This document shows, one piece after another, positions 16,074 through 24,310 of a DNA stretch of 64,000 nt. Under the pieces are notes generated by a model that was not told the DNA's origin, ran no database searches, and saw nothing but the letters and a program-made list of their open reading frames with translations. Both the position numbers and the translations under genes were made by a program. How positions within the stretch are numbered: the first letter of the stretch is position 1; each line of letters opens with the position of its first letter. Source of the stretch: Methylobacterium sp. E-005 (GTDB lineage: Bacteria; Pseudomonadota; Alphaproteobacteria; Rhizobiales; Beijerinckiaceae). The stretch spans positions 60,652 through 124,651 of the forward strand of contig NZ_JAKSYG010000217.1 in assembly GCF_022829725.1 (NCBI RefSeq), written 5' to 3'.

Positions 16074-17257
16074 ACCGTCGCGACCTGATCCGTGCCTCGG
16101 CGGCGCTCGGCCTGTCCACGGTGGCGGGACGCGTCTGGGCTGCGCCGAAGGCCGATGCGCGCTTGCTCGTGGTGTTCCTGCGTGGCGCCTACGACGCCGC
16201 CAACGTGGTGATCCCCACCGGCAGCGAGTTTTATTACCGGTCGCGGCCGAACCTCGCGATCGCGAAGCCCGATGCCACCGATCCGAAGGCCGCCCTGGCG
16301 CTCGACGCGGACTGGAGCCTGCATCCGGCTCTGCGAGAGACGATCCTGCCCCTCTACGTCAAGGGGCAGGCGGCCTTCGTGCCCTTCGCGGGCACCGACG
16401 ACCTGACGCGCAGCCATTTCGAGACGCAGGACACGATCGAGATGGGCCAGACGATCGGGGCCGTCCGAGACTACAATTCCGGCTTCATGGCGCGGCTCGC
16501 CGCCGAGCTGACGCGGGTTCGCCCGATCGCCTTCACCGACCAGATGCCGCTGATCTTCCGCGGCGGCGAGACGGTGCCCAACATCGCCATCAACGGCGTC
16601 GGCAAGCCCGGGATCGACGAGCGGCAGGCCAAGCTCATTGCCGCCATGTGGAGCGGGACCAAGCTTGCCGGTTCCGTGACCGAGGGCTTTCGCGTGCGCG
16701 ACGAGGTCTACCGCTCGATCTCCGACCACGCGGCCCAGGCCGACCGTGGCGCGGTCTCGCCGAAGGGGTTCGAGCTGTCGGCCCGGCGGATCGGCCGGCT
16801 GATGCGCGACTCGTTCAATCTCGGCTTCGTGGATGTCGGCGGCTGGGACACGCACGTGAACCAGGGCGCAGGCACCGGCTACCTCGCCGACCGGCTGGGC
16901 GAGCTGGGACGCGGCCTGTCGGGCTTCGCCGAGGAGATCGGGCCAGGCTGGTCCGACACCGTCGTAGTGGTGCTATCGGAGTTCGGCCGCACCTTCCGCG
17001 AGAACGGCAACCGCGGCACCGACCACGGCCACGGCAGCGTCTACTGGATTCTCGGCGGCGGAGGCCGGGGTGGGCGGATCGCCGGGCCGCAGGTGCGGGC
17101 CGACGAGGCAAACCTGTTTCAGAACCGGGATTATCCGGTCCTGACCAACTACCGGGGCCTGCTCGGCGGCCTGTTCCGGCGCCTCTACGGCCTCGATCAG
17201 GCGAGCCTGCGCCGGATCTTCCCGAGCGCGGACCCGGCCGATCTGGCGCTGCTGTAA
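16070..17257 (+). CDS. DUF1501 family exported protein (alkaline phosphatase fold)
   Basis: A 395-residue protein with a Tat-type leader, MNRRDLIRASAALGLSTVAG, cleaved near AWA-AP. DUF1501 marks are LLVVFLRGAYDAANVVIP, the Ser/Thr-rich SHFETQDTIEMG, DVGGWDTHVNQG, VVVLSEFGRTFRENGNRGTDHGHGSVYWILGGG and the C-terminal NYRGLLGGLFRRLYGLD. The family is distantly related to sulfatase/phosphatase folds; Asp and His in GTDHGHG would be metal ligands. Folded export by Tat suggests a metal cofactor. It is translationally coupled to the DUF1800 gene. Substrate unknown. Confidence 0.88.
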   Translation: MNRRDLIRASAALGLSTVAGRVWAAPKADARLLVVFLRGAYDAANVVIPTGSEFYYRSRPNLAIAKPDATDPKAALALDADWSLHPALRETILPLYVKGQAAFVPFAGTDDLTRSHFETQDTIEMGQTIGAVRDYNSGFMARLAAELTRVRPIAFTDQMPLIFRGGETVPNIAINGVGKPGIDERQAKLIAAMWSGTKLAGSVTEGFRVRDEVYRSISDHAAQADRGAVSPKGFELSARRIGRLMRDSFNLGFVDVGGWDTHVNQGAGTGYLADRLGELGRGLSGFAEEIGPGWSDTVVVVLSEFGRTFRENGNRGTDHGHGSVYWILGGGGRGGRIAGPQVRADEANLFQNRDYPVLTNYRGLLGGLFRRLYGLDQASLRRIFPSADPADLALL

Positions 17258-17267
17258 CGGCTGAACC

Positions 17268-18314
17268 TCAGGCCGCCGCAGCCGACAGCGCGCGCAGGTC
17301 ACCGATAAGCTGATTGACCCGGTCGAGCTTCGCGTCCCAGGCGAACATGAAGCGCGCGCCGCCGCCGATGAAGGTGTAGAACCGCCAGCCCCGGGCGCGC
17401 AGGCCGTCCATGGTGGCGGGCGGCATCGTCAGGAAGACCGCATTGGCCTCGACGGGGAACAGGGTCCGCACGCCCGGCAGCCCGGAGACGGCATCGGCGA
17501 AGAGCCGGGCGCAGGCGTTGCCGTGGGCCGCATTCCGGAGCCATGCGCCGCTCTCCAGCATGCCGACCCAGGGGGCCGCGAGGAAGCGCATCTTGGAGGC
17601 CAGCTGGCCGGCCTGCTTGCACCGGTAGCCGAAATCCTCGGCGAGCTTGCGGTCGAAGAACACCACCGCCTCGCCGGCATGCATGCCGTTCTTGGTGCCG
17701 CCGAAGCACAGGACATCGACCCCGGCGCGCCACGTCATGTCGGCCGGGCTGCAGCCCAAACTCGCGCAGGCATTGGCGAAGCGCGAGCCGTCCATGTGCA
17801 GGGCGAGCCCCAGCTCCCAGCAGGTCGCCGACAGGGCCTGGATTTCGGCGACGCTGTAGACCTGCCCGGTCTCGGTCGGCTGGGTGATGGTGACCACCCG
17901 GGGCCGCGGGAAGTGGATGTCGCTGCGATTCGTCGCGAGCCCGCGGATCGCCTCCGGCGTGAGCTTGCCGCCTTCGGTGCGGACGGTGAGCAGCTTCGAG
18001 CCGTTGGAGAAGAATTCGGGCGCGCCGCACTCGTCGGTCTCGACATGGGCCGAATCGGCGCAGATGACGCTGTGGTAGGATTGGCAGAGCGCGGCCAGCG
18101 CAAGGGCATTGGCGGCGGTGCCGTTGAACGCGAAGAACACGTCGCATTCGGTCTCGAACAGCGTCCGGAACGCGTCCGCCGCGCGCGCCGTCCAGGCGTC
18201 CTCGCCGTAGGCCGGGGCATGGCCCCGATTGGCTGCCTCCATGGCGGCCCAGGCCTCCGGGCAGATGCCGGAATAATTGTCGCTGGCGAATTGCTGCGAG
18301 TCGTCGTGTCTCAT
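17268..18314 (-). CDS. ltaE: Low-specificity L-threonine aldolase (PLP-dependent)
   Basis: A 348-residue fold-type I PLP enzyme. It begins with QQFASDNYSGICPEAW. The PLP-facing motifs are FAFNGTAANALAL, ADSAHVETDECGAPE and LHMDGSRFANA, and the Schiff-base Lys is in CFGGTKNGMHAGE near residue 203. These match the beta-eliminating lyase group that cleaves threonine or allo-threonine to glycine and acetaldehyde; related beta-hydroxy amino acids may be taken too. It is convergent with DUF1501 (10-base gap) and divergent from rpsU. It could also serve phenylserine-type substrates; the exact specificity is not visible. Confidence 0.9.
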   Translation of the reverse strand: MRHDDSQQFASDNYSGICPEAWAAMEAANRGHAPAYGEDAWTARAADAFRTLFETECDVFFAFNGTAANALALAALCQSYHSVICADSAHVETDECGAPEFFSNGSKLLTVRTEGGKLTPEAIRGLATNRSDIHFPRPRVVTITQPTETGQVYSVAEIQALSATCWELGLALHMDGSRFANACASLGCSPADMTWRAGVDVLCFGGTKNGMHAGEAVVFFDRKLAEDFGYRCKQAGQLASKMRFLAAPWVGMLESGAWLRNAAHGNACARLFADAVSGLPGVRTLFPVEANAVFLTMPPATMDGLRARGWRFYTFIGGGARFMFAWDAKLDRVNQLIGDLRALSAAAA

Positions 18315-18361
18315 GCCGGCAACCTATCACGCCGGCGCCGAAGATCGATCGTGCGAACAGG

Positions 18362-18390
18362 TTGGAACTGGTGCGCGCTTGGTGTAATAG
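18362..18390 (+). promoter_or_regulatory. rpsU: Candidate sigma-70 promoter of rpsU
   Basis: TTGGAA (18362-18367), a 17-base spacer and TAATAG (18385-18390) resemble TTGACA-N17-TATAAT. Transcription would start near 18397, giving a leader of about 140 bases containing the hairpin at 18422-18481. Confidence 0.35.
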
Positions 18391-18421
18391 CCCCGTCAAG
18401 GCGTGGGCTCCACGCCGATTC

Positions 18422-18481
18422 GGAAACCGACGTTCCCGTCCCTCCCGGGTTCATCCCGGGCGAGGGACGTTGCCGGTTTCC
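18422..18481 (+). promoter_or_regulatory. Long hairpin in the rpsU leader
   Basis: GGAAACCG (18422-18429) pairs with CGGTTTCC (18474-18481), CGTCCCTC with GAGGGACG, and CCCGGG with CCCGGG around a five-base loop, TTCAT. This gives about 22 pairs with one internal loop. It lies 55 bases before the rpsU start codon and after the candidate promoter, so it would be transcribed. It may be an autoregulatory site, a stability element or a small dispersed palindrome. Confidence 0.5.
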
Positions 18482-18535
18482 AGATCGGCGGCGGGCTGCG
18501 CGAGTCCTAAATCCAGGTCCAGAGGATCAAGTCCG

Positions 18536-18871
18536 TTGCAGGTACTCGTTCGCGACAACAACGTCGATCAGGCGCTCCGCGTCCTCAAGAAGAAGATGCA
18601 GCGCGAGGGCATCTTCCGTGAGATGAAGCAGCGCAAGGCTTATGAGAAGCCGTCCGTGCGCAAGGCTCGCGAGAAGGCCGAGGCCGTCCGCCGGGCCCGC
18701 AAGCAGGCCCGCAAGACCGCGATCCGCGAGGGCCTGATCGCCGCGCCGAAGCCGAAGCCCCGTTTCCCCGCCGGCAGCCGCCGTCCGGGCTTCCCGTCGC
18801 CGTCGGCCGCACAGGGTCAGGGCGGCAACGCCTCGGGTCAGGTGCCGGTGAGCCCCGCCCCCGCCGCCTGA
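18536..18871 (+). CDS. rpsU: 30S ribosomal protein S21 (TTG start)
   Basis: A 111-residue protein beginning with QVLVRDNNVDQALRVLKKKMQREGIFREMK-type S21 sequence; the basic helix KARKQARK region follows. The C-terminal 40 residues form an Ala/Pro/Gly-rich tail absent from E. coli S21 (71 residues) but usual in Hyphomicrobiales. The start is TTG at 18536 with AGAGGA 9 bases upstream; no ATG lies in the right place. A weak start codon on a ribosomal gene fits adjustable S21 synthesis, since S21 takes part in initiation-site choice. It is a single-gene unit closed by the terminator at 18891-18925. Confidence 0.93.
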   Translation: MQVLVRDNNVDQALRVLKKKMQREGIFREMKQRKAYEKPSVRKAREKAEAVRRARKQARKTAIREGLIAAPKPKPRFPAGSRRPGFPSPSAAQGQGGNASGQVPVSPAPAA

Positions 18872-18890
18872 ACGACGGTACGGAACTGAG

Positions 18891-18925
18891 AAAAACCCGG
18901 CCCGCGCGAGCGGCCGGGTTTTTTC
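18891..18925 (+). terminator. Intrinsic terminator after rpsU
   Basis: ACCCGGCC (18895-18902) pairs with GGCCGGGT (18912-18919) over a nine-base loop and is followed by six T residues. The A-run before the stem makes it work partly in reverse as well. It lies 20 bases after the rpsU stop. Confidence 0.9.
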
Positions 18926-19022
18926 GTTTGCGGCTCAGTCCATCGCCTTTGACGGTCCGAATTCGACACGGGACAACCCTCCCCCGCAGAGGGGGGAGGG
19001 ACAGGCGGAGCGCCCTACCCGC

Positions 19023-19415
19023 TCAAGCTGCCTTGGCGGCTATCGTGGCGTGCTCGGCCTGGACGAGCACGTCGAGCGCCCGCCAGGGCTTCTGCATATA
19101 GACCGCTTGATCGGGCAGCCGCGCATCGCGACTCGCGCCGGAGGTCACGACCACCCGGACATCCGGCCAGCGGCGGCCCACCGCCTGCGCCAGGGACACG
19201 CCGTCCATGGCGCCCGGCAGGCGCACATCGGCGAAAAGCAGCGCCACGGTGACGTCCGAGCGCTCCAGCACCGAGAGCGCGGCCTCGGCGCTCTCGCAGG
19301 CGATCACGCCGAGATCCGTCTCTTCCAGAACCGCGGTGGCAAGGTCACGGACCGCCGCGTCGTCCTCGACGACGAGGGCCACCGGGTTGGAACACTCGGG
19401 CTGTGCGCGATCCAT
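19023..19415 (-). CDS. Single-domain response regulator
   Basis: A 130-residue receiver: acidic pocket VVEDDAAVRD near residues 15-24, phosphoacceptor Asp in LLFADVRLPGAMDG about 63, and Lys in YMQKPW about 109. The form LPGxMDG and KPW is common in alphaproteobacterial receivers linked to hybrid kinases. There is no output domain. The start at 19415 is preferred because AGGAGA stands 5 bases upstream; an in-frame extension to 19496 lacks support. No kinase is encoded adjacent, so it is probably an orphan whose partner is elsewhere. Confidence 0.86.
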   Translation of the reverse strand: MDRAQPECSNPVALVVEDDAAVRDLATAVLEETDLGVIACESAEAALSVLERSDVTVALLFADVRLPGAMDGVSLAQAVGRRWPDVRVVVTSGASRDARLPDQAVYMQKPWRALDVLVQAEHATIAAKAA

Positions 19416-19734
19416 TGATGTCTCCTGAACTGGGTACGTCGCCCCACAACGGGTCACGGCCTTGAAAACAGGCTTCTGATTCCCCGATTCGGCCATGCTG
19501 ACCTGTCAACAGCCGGCTCACAAGAGTCAGCGCGATCCGGGGCAGCATGCCCGCCCTGCAATCAGGCCGCTGCACATTGGTGCGAGGCGCCCGAATTTGG
19601 CGCATCGCCTCTGCGGTTAAGAAACTGTTCACCCGTGTGGATCGACTGTTAACATCCTGCGACGGAACGTCCCCACCCCGCGACGAAGCCCCAGCGGGTT
19701 CGCGCGGGCCAGAGCTGAAGGATCGTTGTCCGAC
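19416..19734. other. Divergent intergenic region (319 bases)
   Basis: It separates the receiver gene from the amidotransferase gene and must hold both promoters. The part at 19600-19660 is less GC-rich (AAGAAACTGTTCACC and CTGTTAACATCC), which is the likely promoter zone, but no consensus pair is convincing. No gene or repeat is seen. Confidence 0.45.
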
Positions 19735-20520
19735 ATGTGCCGTTTCCTCGCCTACAGCGGTGAGCCGGTCTTCCTCTCCGACCTCGTCTGCGCGCCAACC
19801 CACTCGCTGGTTCACCAGTCGCTGCACGCCGACGAGGGGAAAACCGAGACCAACGGCGATGGGTTCGGCATCGGCTGGTATGCGGAACGGCCTGAGCCGG
19901 GGGTCTATCGTGACATCTCGCCGGCTTGGTCGGACGAGAATCTGGTCAATCTCTGCGGGCAGGTCCGGGCGCGAACCTTCTTCGCCCATGTCCGCGCTTC
20001 GACCGGCACCGCGACCGCCCGGGCCAATTGCCATCCGTTCGTCCACGGCCGGCACCTGTTCATGCATAACGGCCAGGTCGGCGGCTACCACCGGATCAAG
20101 CGCCGGCTCGAGGCGCTGATCCCGGACGCGCTGTACGACCATCGCCGCGGCAGCACCGATTCCGAGGCGATCTTCCTCCTGGCGCTGGCCAACGGGCTCG
20201 AACAGGACCCCGTGGACGCGATGGCGCGGACCATGACGATCATCCGCGGCCTGATGGACGAGGCCGCCATCTGTGAACCTGTCCGCTTCACGGCGCTGCT
20301 CACCGACGGCGAGACGCTGACCGCCTATCGCTGGGCCTGCGACGGCCGCCCCCCGAGCCTGTACTTCCGCGAGGGGCCGGGCGGCATCGTCGTAGTCTCC
20401 GAACCGATCGACGGCTGCCGCGACGGCTGGCAGGTGGTGCCGAAGGGCGCGACGTTGCGCGCCCGCTACGGAACCGCGACCCTTGTTGATGTCCCCGAGC
20501 GCACGCGCGCCGCTGCCTGA
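19735..20520 (+). CDS. Class II glutamine amidotransferase (YafJ/EgtC-like)
   Basis: A 261-residue Ntn-hydrolase. The start is fixed by chemistry: ATG at 19735 is followed at once by TGC, so removal of Met exposes the nucleophile in MCRFLAYSGEPV; the TTG at 19726 would bury it. Other motifs are NGDGFGIGWYA, FFAHVRASTG, NCHPFVHGRHLFMHNGQVGGY and RGSTDSEAIFLLAL. The family hydrolyses glutamine or gamma-glutamyl bonds; EgtC of ergothioneine synthesis is one member, but no egtB/egtD lies here, so the substrate is open. It precedes the aldehyde dehydrogenase gene by about 100 bases on the same strand. Confidence 0.88.
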   Translation: MCRFLAYSGEPVFLSDLVCAPTHSLVHQSLHADEGKTETNGDGFGIGWYAERPEPGVYRDISPAWSDENLVNLCGQVRARTFFAHVRASTGTATARANCHPFVHGRHLFMHNGQVGGYHRIKRRLEALIPDALYDHRRGSTDSEAIFLLALANGLEQDPVDAMARTMTIIRGLMDEAAICEPVRFTALLTDGETLTAYRWACDGRPPSLYFREGPGGIVVVSEPIDGCRDGWQVVPKGATLRARYGTATLVDVPERTRAAA

Positions 20521-20621
20521 GTGACAACCGTCCGAGCCATGCCGCTACGGGGATTGCCCGTGGGTGCGAGATGGTCACAGTCGGCGCGCGGCCGACGCTG
20601 CGGCCAGACGGGAATCGATCG

Positions 20622-22055
20622 ATGTATCCGGATACCGAGTTGCACATCGCTGGACGCTGGCGCGCGGGTGTCGAAGGGGAAACTCTGCCGGTCCTGAACC
20701 CGGCCACGGGCGAGACGATCGGCCGATGCGCGGTGGCCAATACGGCGGATCTCGACGAGGCTCTGGCGGCGGCGGCCCGCGCCTTCCCGGCTTGGCGGAA
20801 GGTGGCGCCGTTCGAGCGCGCCAAGGTGATGCGCAAGGCCGCCGATTTGTTGCGCGCCCGGGTCGACGACATCGCCCGGACCATGACCCTTGAGCAGGGC
20901 AAGCCGCTCGCCGAGTCGCGGATCGAGACCCTGGCGGCCGCCGACATCATCGACTGGTTCGCCGAGGAGGGGAAACGCGCCTACGGCCGCGTCATCCCCG
21001 GTCGCGCCGACGGCGTGCTCCAGGCCGTGATCCGCGAGCCGGTCGGCCCGGTGGCCTGCTTCACGCCATGGAACTTCCCGATCAACCAGGCTGTGCGCAA
21101 GATCTCGGCGGCCCTCTGCACCGGTTGCACGGTGATCCTGAAGGGCCCCGAGGATACGCCGGCGAGCTGTGCCGCCCTGGTCCGCGCCTTTCTGGATGCC
21201 GGCATCCCGGGGGACGCGCTCGCGCTGGTCTACGGCGATCCGGCGACGATCTCGTCCTATCTGATCGCGCACCCGGTGATCCGGAAGATCTCGTTCACCG
21301 GCTCCACGCAGGTCGGCAAGAAGCTCGCCGCGCTCGCGGGCGAGCATATGAAGCGGGCCACCATGGAGCTCGGCGGGCACGCGCCGGCGATCGTGTTCGG
21401 CGACGCGGACGTGGAGAAGGCGGTTTCGGTCCTGGCACCGTCCAAGTTCCGGAACGCCGGACAGGTCTGTGTCTCGCCGACCCGCTTCCTCGTGCACGAA
21501 TCCGTATTCGACCGGTTCGTGGAGGGATTTTCCACCTTCGCCAAGAACCTCAAGGTCGGGGACGGGCTCGATCCCGACACCAGGATGGGTCCGCTGATCC
21601 ACAGCCGGCGCCTCGAAGCCGTCGAGGCGCTGACCGCCGATGCCGAATCGGGCGGTGCCACCCTGCGCACCGGCGGCAAACGAATCGGCAATCAGGGCAA
21701 CTTCTTCGAGCCCACAATCCTCACCGAGGTGCCGCTCACCCCCCGGATCATGAACGAGGAGCCCTTCGGCCCCCTCGCGATCATCAACCGGTTCTCGGAG
21801 GACGAGGAAGCCCTCACCGAGGCGAACCGGCTGCCCTACGGGCTCGCCGCCTACGCCTATACCCGCTCGGCCGAGCGGGCGGCCCGGGTCTCGAACACGG
21901 TGGAGAGCGGCATGATCTCGATCAACCATCACGGCCTCGCCCTGCCGGAGACGCCGTTCGGCGGCGTCAAGGATTCCGGCTACGGCAGCGAGGGCGGGCC
22001 TGAGGCGCTCGACGCCTATCTCGTGACCAAGTTCGTCACCCAGGCCAACTTCTGA
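20622..22055 (+). CDS. gabD: Succinate-semialdehyde dehydrogenase family protein
   Basis: A 477-residue NAD(P)-dependent aldehyde dehydrogenase. Motifs in order: FTPWNFPINQAVRKISAAL near 145, FTGSTQVGKKLA near 228, the general base Glu in MELGGHAP about 250, and the catalytic Cys in FRNAGQVCVSPTRF about 284. EEPFGPLAII and PFGGVKDSGYGSEGG occur toward the C-terminus. The pattern is closest to GabD-type succinate-semialdehyde or 2-ketoglutarate-semialdehyde dehydrogenases, which feed the TCA cycle. ATG 20622 begins the typical YPDTELHIAGRW segment. No gabT is beside it, so the substrate is uncertain. It is convergent with slyX. Confidence 0.85.
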   Translation: MYPDTELHIAGRWRAGVEGETLPVLNPATGETIGRCAVANTADLDEALAAAARAFPAWRKVAPFERAKVMRKAADLLRARVDDIARTMTLEQGKPLAESRIETLAAADIIDWFAEEGKRAYGRVIPGRADGVLQAVIREPVGPVACFTPWNFPINQAVRKISAALCTGCTVILKGPEDTPASCAALVRAFLDAGIPGDALALVYGDPATISSYLIAHPVIRKISFTGSTQVGKKLAALAGEHMKRATMELGGHAPAIVFGDADVEKAVSVLAPSKFRNAGQVCVSPTRFLVHESVFDRFVEGFSTFAKNLKVGDGLDPDTRMGPLIHSRRLEAVEALTADAESGGATLRTGGKRIGNQGNFFEPTILTEVPLTPRIMNEEPFGPLAIINRFSEDEEALTEANRLPYGLAAYAYTRSAERAARVSNTVESGMISINHHGLALPETPFGGVKDSGYGSEGGPEALDAYLVTKFVTQANF

Positions 22056-22063
22056 CCGAAGGC

Positions 22064-22270
22064 TCAATAATGCGGAGGCGGCGGCTCGGGGCCTCGCGGG
22101 GCAGCCCGGGCTGCCGCCTCCTCCACCTGCTCGCGCAGGCCCGCGACATGGCGGGACAGCCGGTCGATCACCTGCCATTGCGCGGTGACGGTACGGTTCA
22201 GATCCTCGATCGTCGCTTCCTGCTCGGTGAGGCGCATCTCCAGTCGGTCCAGCCGGCTTGGTTCATCCAT
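22064..22270 (-). CDS. slyX: SlyX family protein
   Basis: A 68-residue coiled-coil protein, MDEPSRLDRLEMRLTEQEATI onward, with heptads to about residue 50 and the usual SlyX ending PPPPHY. Function unknown; the name comes from proximity to slyD in enterics, not from an activity. It is convergent with the dehydrogenase gene, the stops being 8 bases apart. Confidence 0.88.
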   Translation of the reverse strand: MDEPSRLDRLEMRLTEQEATIEDLNRTVTAQWQVIDRLSRHVAGLREQVEEAAARAAPRGPEPPPPHY

Positions 22271-22816
22271 CCCTGATCTCCATCGGCACGCGTCAGGCCG
22301 CCCACGCGCGCGGGTTGCCGGTCCATAGCGAAGGCGAACGCCTGTTGCCCATCCGCCGAACGGATTGGCACCATCGCGACCTGCCGTTCGCGAAGCGAGC
22401 CTTGATCGATAGCGCGCTGTTGGCGGCAGACTCGGCTGGACGGCCGGGGACTGAAACGGTGCGGGCGTGCGCCTGTCTCAAAAAGACGTTCGCGTCGAAC
22501 CGATCTCCAGGCGATCCGGAGCGCCAACAGTTCGTTCTGAAATATCGAGCGCCCGAAACCTCGAACGTTCACGTTCGCCGGCCTTCAATATTACCGCTGG
22601 CAAGTCGGACGCGCCCCTCTCCCCGAATGCCAGTCGCCACGTTACTGACGAGGGTAGCAATCATAAATTGTAATCGGCGCATTTCATGCGGCCGAGTTAC
22701 CACGTTCCGAGAATTGAAATCCGCCTGGATGGACCAGAGGCGGCAGAATTATCAGTTTCTAAATCATCCTGTGGCGCAACCTTAAACCTCACGGCAAACC
22801 GAGTTCGGGGGCGACG
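22271..22816. other. Intergenic region upstream of the chemoreceptor gene (546 bases)
   Basis: No convincing gene. Open frames here have irregular composition and no family look. The right part, 22640-22790, is clearly less GC-rich than the rest and likely holds the chemoreceptor promoter. A perfect inverted repeat, CGAACGT-TC-ACGTTCG (22562-22577), could be a regulator site. Confidence 0.45.
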
Positions 22817-24292
22817 ATGGCACTGTTTGGTTCACGTTCGGACGTCCCCGTTTCGGCACTCGACCGGACCATGGGGCGTATCGAATTTGATCTGGCGGGC
22901 CACGTTACGGACGCCAACGCGATCTTCCTCGACTTGGTCGGCTACACCCTCGCGGAGGTCCGCGGGCGTCACCACAGCCTGTTCGTGCCGGAGGCCGAGC
23001 GCCTCAGCCCGGATTATGCGGCGTTCTGGGATCGGCTGCGCGCCGGTCAGCCCAAGATCCAAGAGTTCGCCCGCCAGACCAAGGACGGACGGATCGTATG
23101 GGTGAAGGGCTCCTACAACCCGATCCTCGACCGCAGCGGTAAGGCGACGAAAGTCGTGAAAATCGCCACGGACGTGACCGAGGAACGGGCTCGCAACGCC
23201 CTGTATGCGGGTCAGATCGCAGCCATCAATCGCTCGCAGGCAATGATCTGCTTCGCCCTCGACGGCACGATCACGGACGCCAACGCGAATTTCCTCTCCA
23301 CCATGGGCTACACCCTGGACGAGATCCGCGGCCGTCATCACCGGATGTTCATATCGCCCACCGATGCGGCATCCCCGGACTACGCGGCGTTCTGGGCGGC
23401 CCTGGCGGCGGGGCAATACCAAGCCGGCGAATTCCAGCGGATCGGCAAGGGTGGGCGGGTCGTCTGGATCTTCGGCGCCTACAACCCGATCCTCGACGCG
23501 GAGGGCAGGCCCTGCGCGGTCGTCAAGTTCGCCACCGACGTGACCCAGCAGGTCGAGGACCGGCAGCGCCGGGCCACGGGGCAACGCGCCATCGACGGGG
23601 ATATCGCGGCGATCCGGGACTCGATGAGTCGCGTCGTTCAGCAGGCCGACGAGACCGCCGAGGCCTCGAACCAGACCGCCCGCAACGTCCAGGCGGTTGC
23701 GGCCGGCTCTGAGGAGTTCGCCGCCTCGATCGAAGAGCTGAGCCGTCACGCCCTCATGGCCAAGTCGTCGGTCGATCAGGTGGTCACGCGCGCCGAGGAG
23801 GCCGGGGCGATCGTCGTCGGGCTGACCGGCGCCGCCGACAGGATCGGCGCCGCCGTGAACCTGATCCGCTCGATCGCCGACCAGACGAACCTCCTGGTCC
23901 TCAACGCCACGATCGAGGCCGCGCGCGCGGGTGCGGCCGGCAAGGGATTTGCGGTGGTGGCTGCCGAGGTGAAGGCCCTGGCCGAGCAGACCGCCCGGGC
24001 GACCGGCGAAATCGGCAGCCAGATCGCGGCCGTCCAGGCGGAGACCAGCAAGGCCGTCTCCGCCATCGACGGGATCGGCTCGACCATCGAGCAGCTCAGC
24101 GCGATCACCCTCAGCGTCTCGTCCGCCGTGACCGAGCAGGCGGCGGTCACCCGCGACCTGACCGAGAACATGCAATCGGCCGCCCACAGCGTCGACACGG
24201 CGCGTGCCGCGATGGCCGACATAGCGACGGCGGCGGCCCAGGTGGATGCCTCGGTCCGCAAGGTCTCTGAGGCGGCGCGCGCCCTGGCCTGA
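22817..24292 (+). CDS. Soluble methyl-accepting chemotaxis protein with two PAS domains
   Basis: A 491-residue receptor without membrane segments. Two consecutive PAS units, about 16-125 and 138-250, are clearly duplicated: both have DANA, GYTL, EIRGRHH/EVRGRHH, SPDYAAFW and NPILD followed by KIATDVT/KFATDVT. The second half is the signalling domain with the hairpin tip DQTNLLVLNATIEAARAGAAGKGFAVVAAEVKALAEQTA near 360-400. PAS units of this sort bind haem or FAD and sense oxygen or redox state. It would signal to CheA/CheW encoded elsewhere. It fits with the flagellar block in this window but is a separate unit. Confidence 0.93.
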   Translation: MALFGSRSDVPVSALDRTMGRIEFDLAGHVTDANAIFLDLVGYTLAEVRGRHHSLFVPEAERLSPDYAAFWDRLRAGQPKIQEFARQTKDGRIVWVKGSYNPILDRSGKATKVVKIATDVTEERARNALYAGQIAAINRSQAMICFALDGTITDANANFLSTMGYTLDEIRGRHHRMFISPTDAASPDYAAFWAALAAGQYQAGEFQRIGKGGRVVWIFGAYNPILDAEGRPCAVVKFATDVTQQVEDRQRRATGQRAIDGDIAAIRDSMSRVVQQADETAEASNQTARNVQAVAAGSEEFAASIEELSRHALMAKSSVDQVVTRAEEAGAIVVGLTGAADRIGAAVNLIRSIADQTNLLVLNATIEAARAGAAGKGFAVVAAEVKALAEQTARATGEIGSQIAAVQAETSKAVSAIDGIGSTIEQLSAITLSVSSAVTEQAAVTRDLTENMQSAAHSVDTARAAMADIATAAAQVDASVRKVSEAARALA

Positions 24293-24310
24293 CGACGACG
24301 CCCGCTGGCT

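Noticed and set aside
22598..22612. TGGCAA-GTCGG-ACGC upstream of the chemoreceptor as a sigma-54 promoter
   Set aside because: GG/GC spacing fits but three other consensus bases are wrong and it is over 200 bases from the gene.
22258..22785. Open frame of 175 codons before the chemoreceptor
   Set aside because: Mixed composition, no domain, no ribosome site; more likely non-coding.
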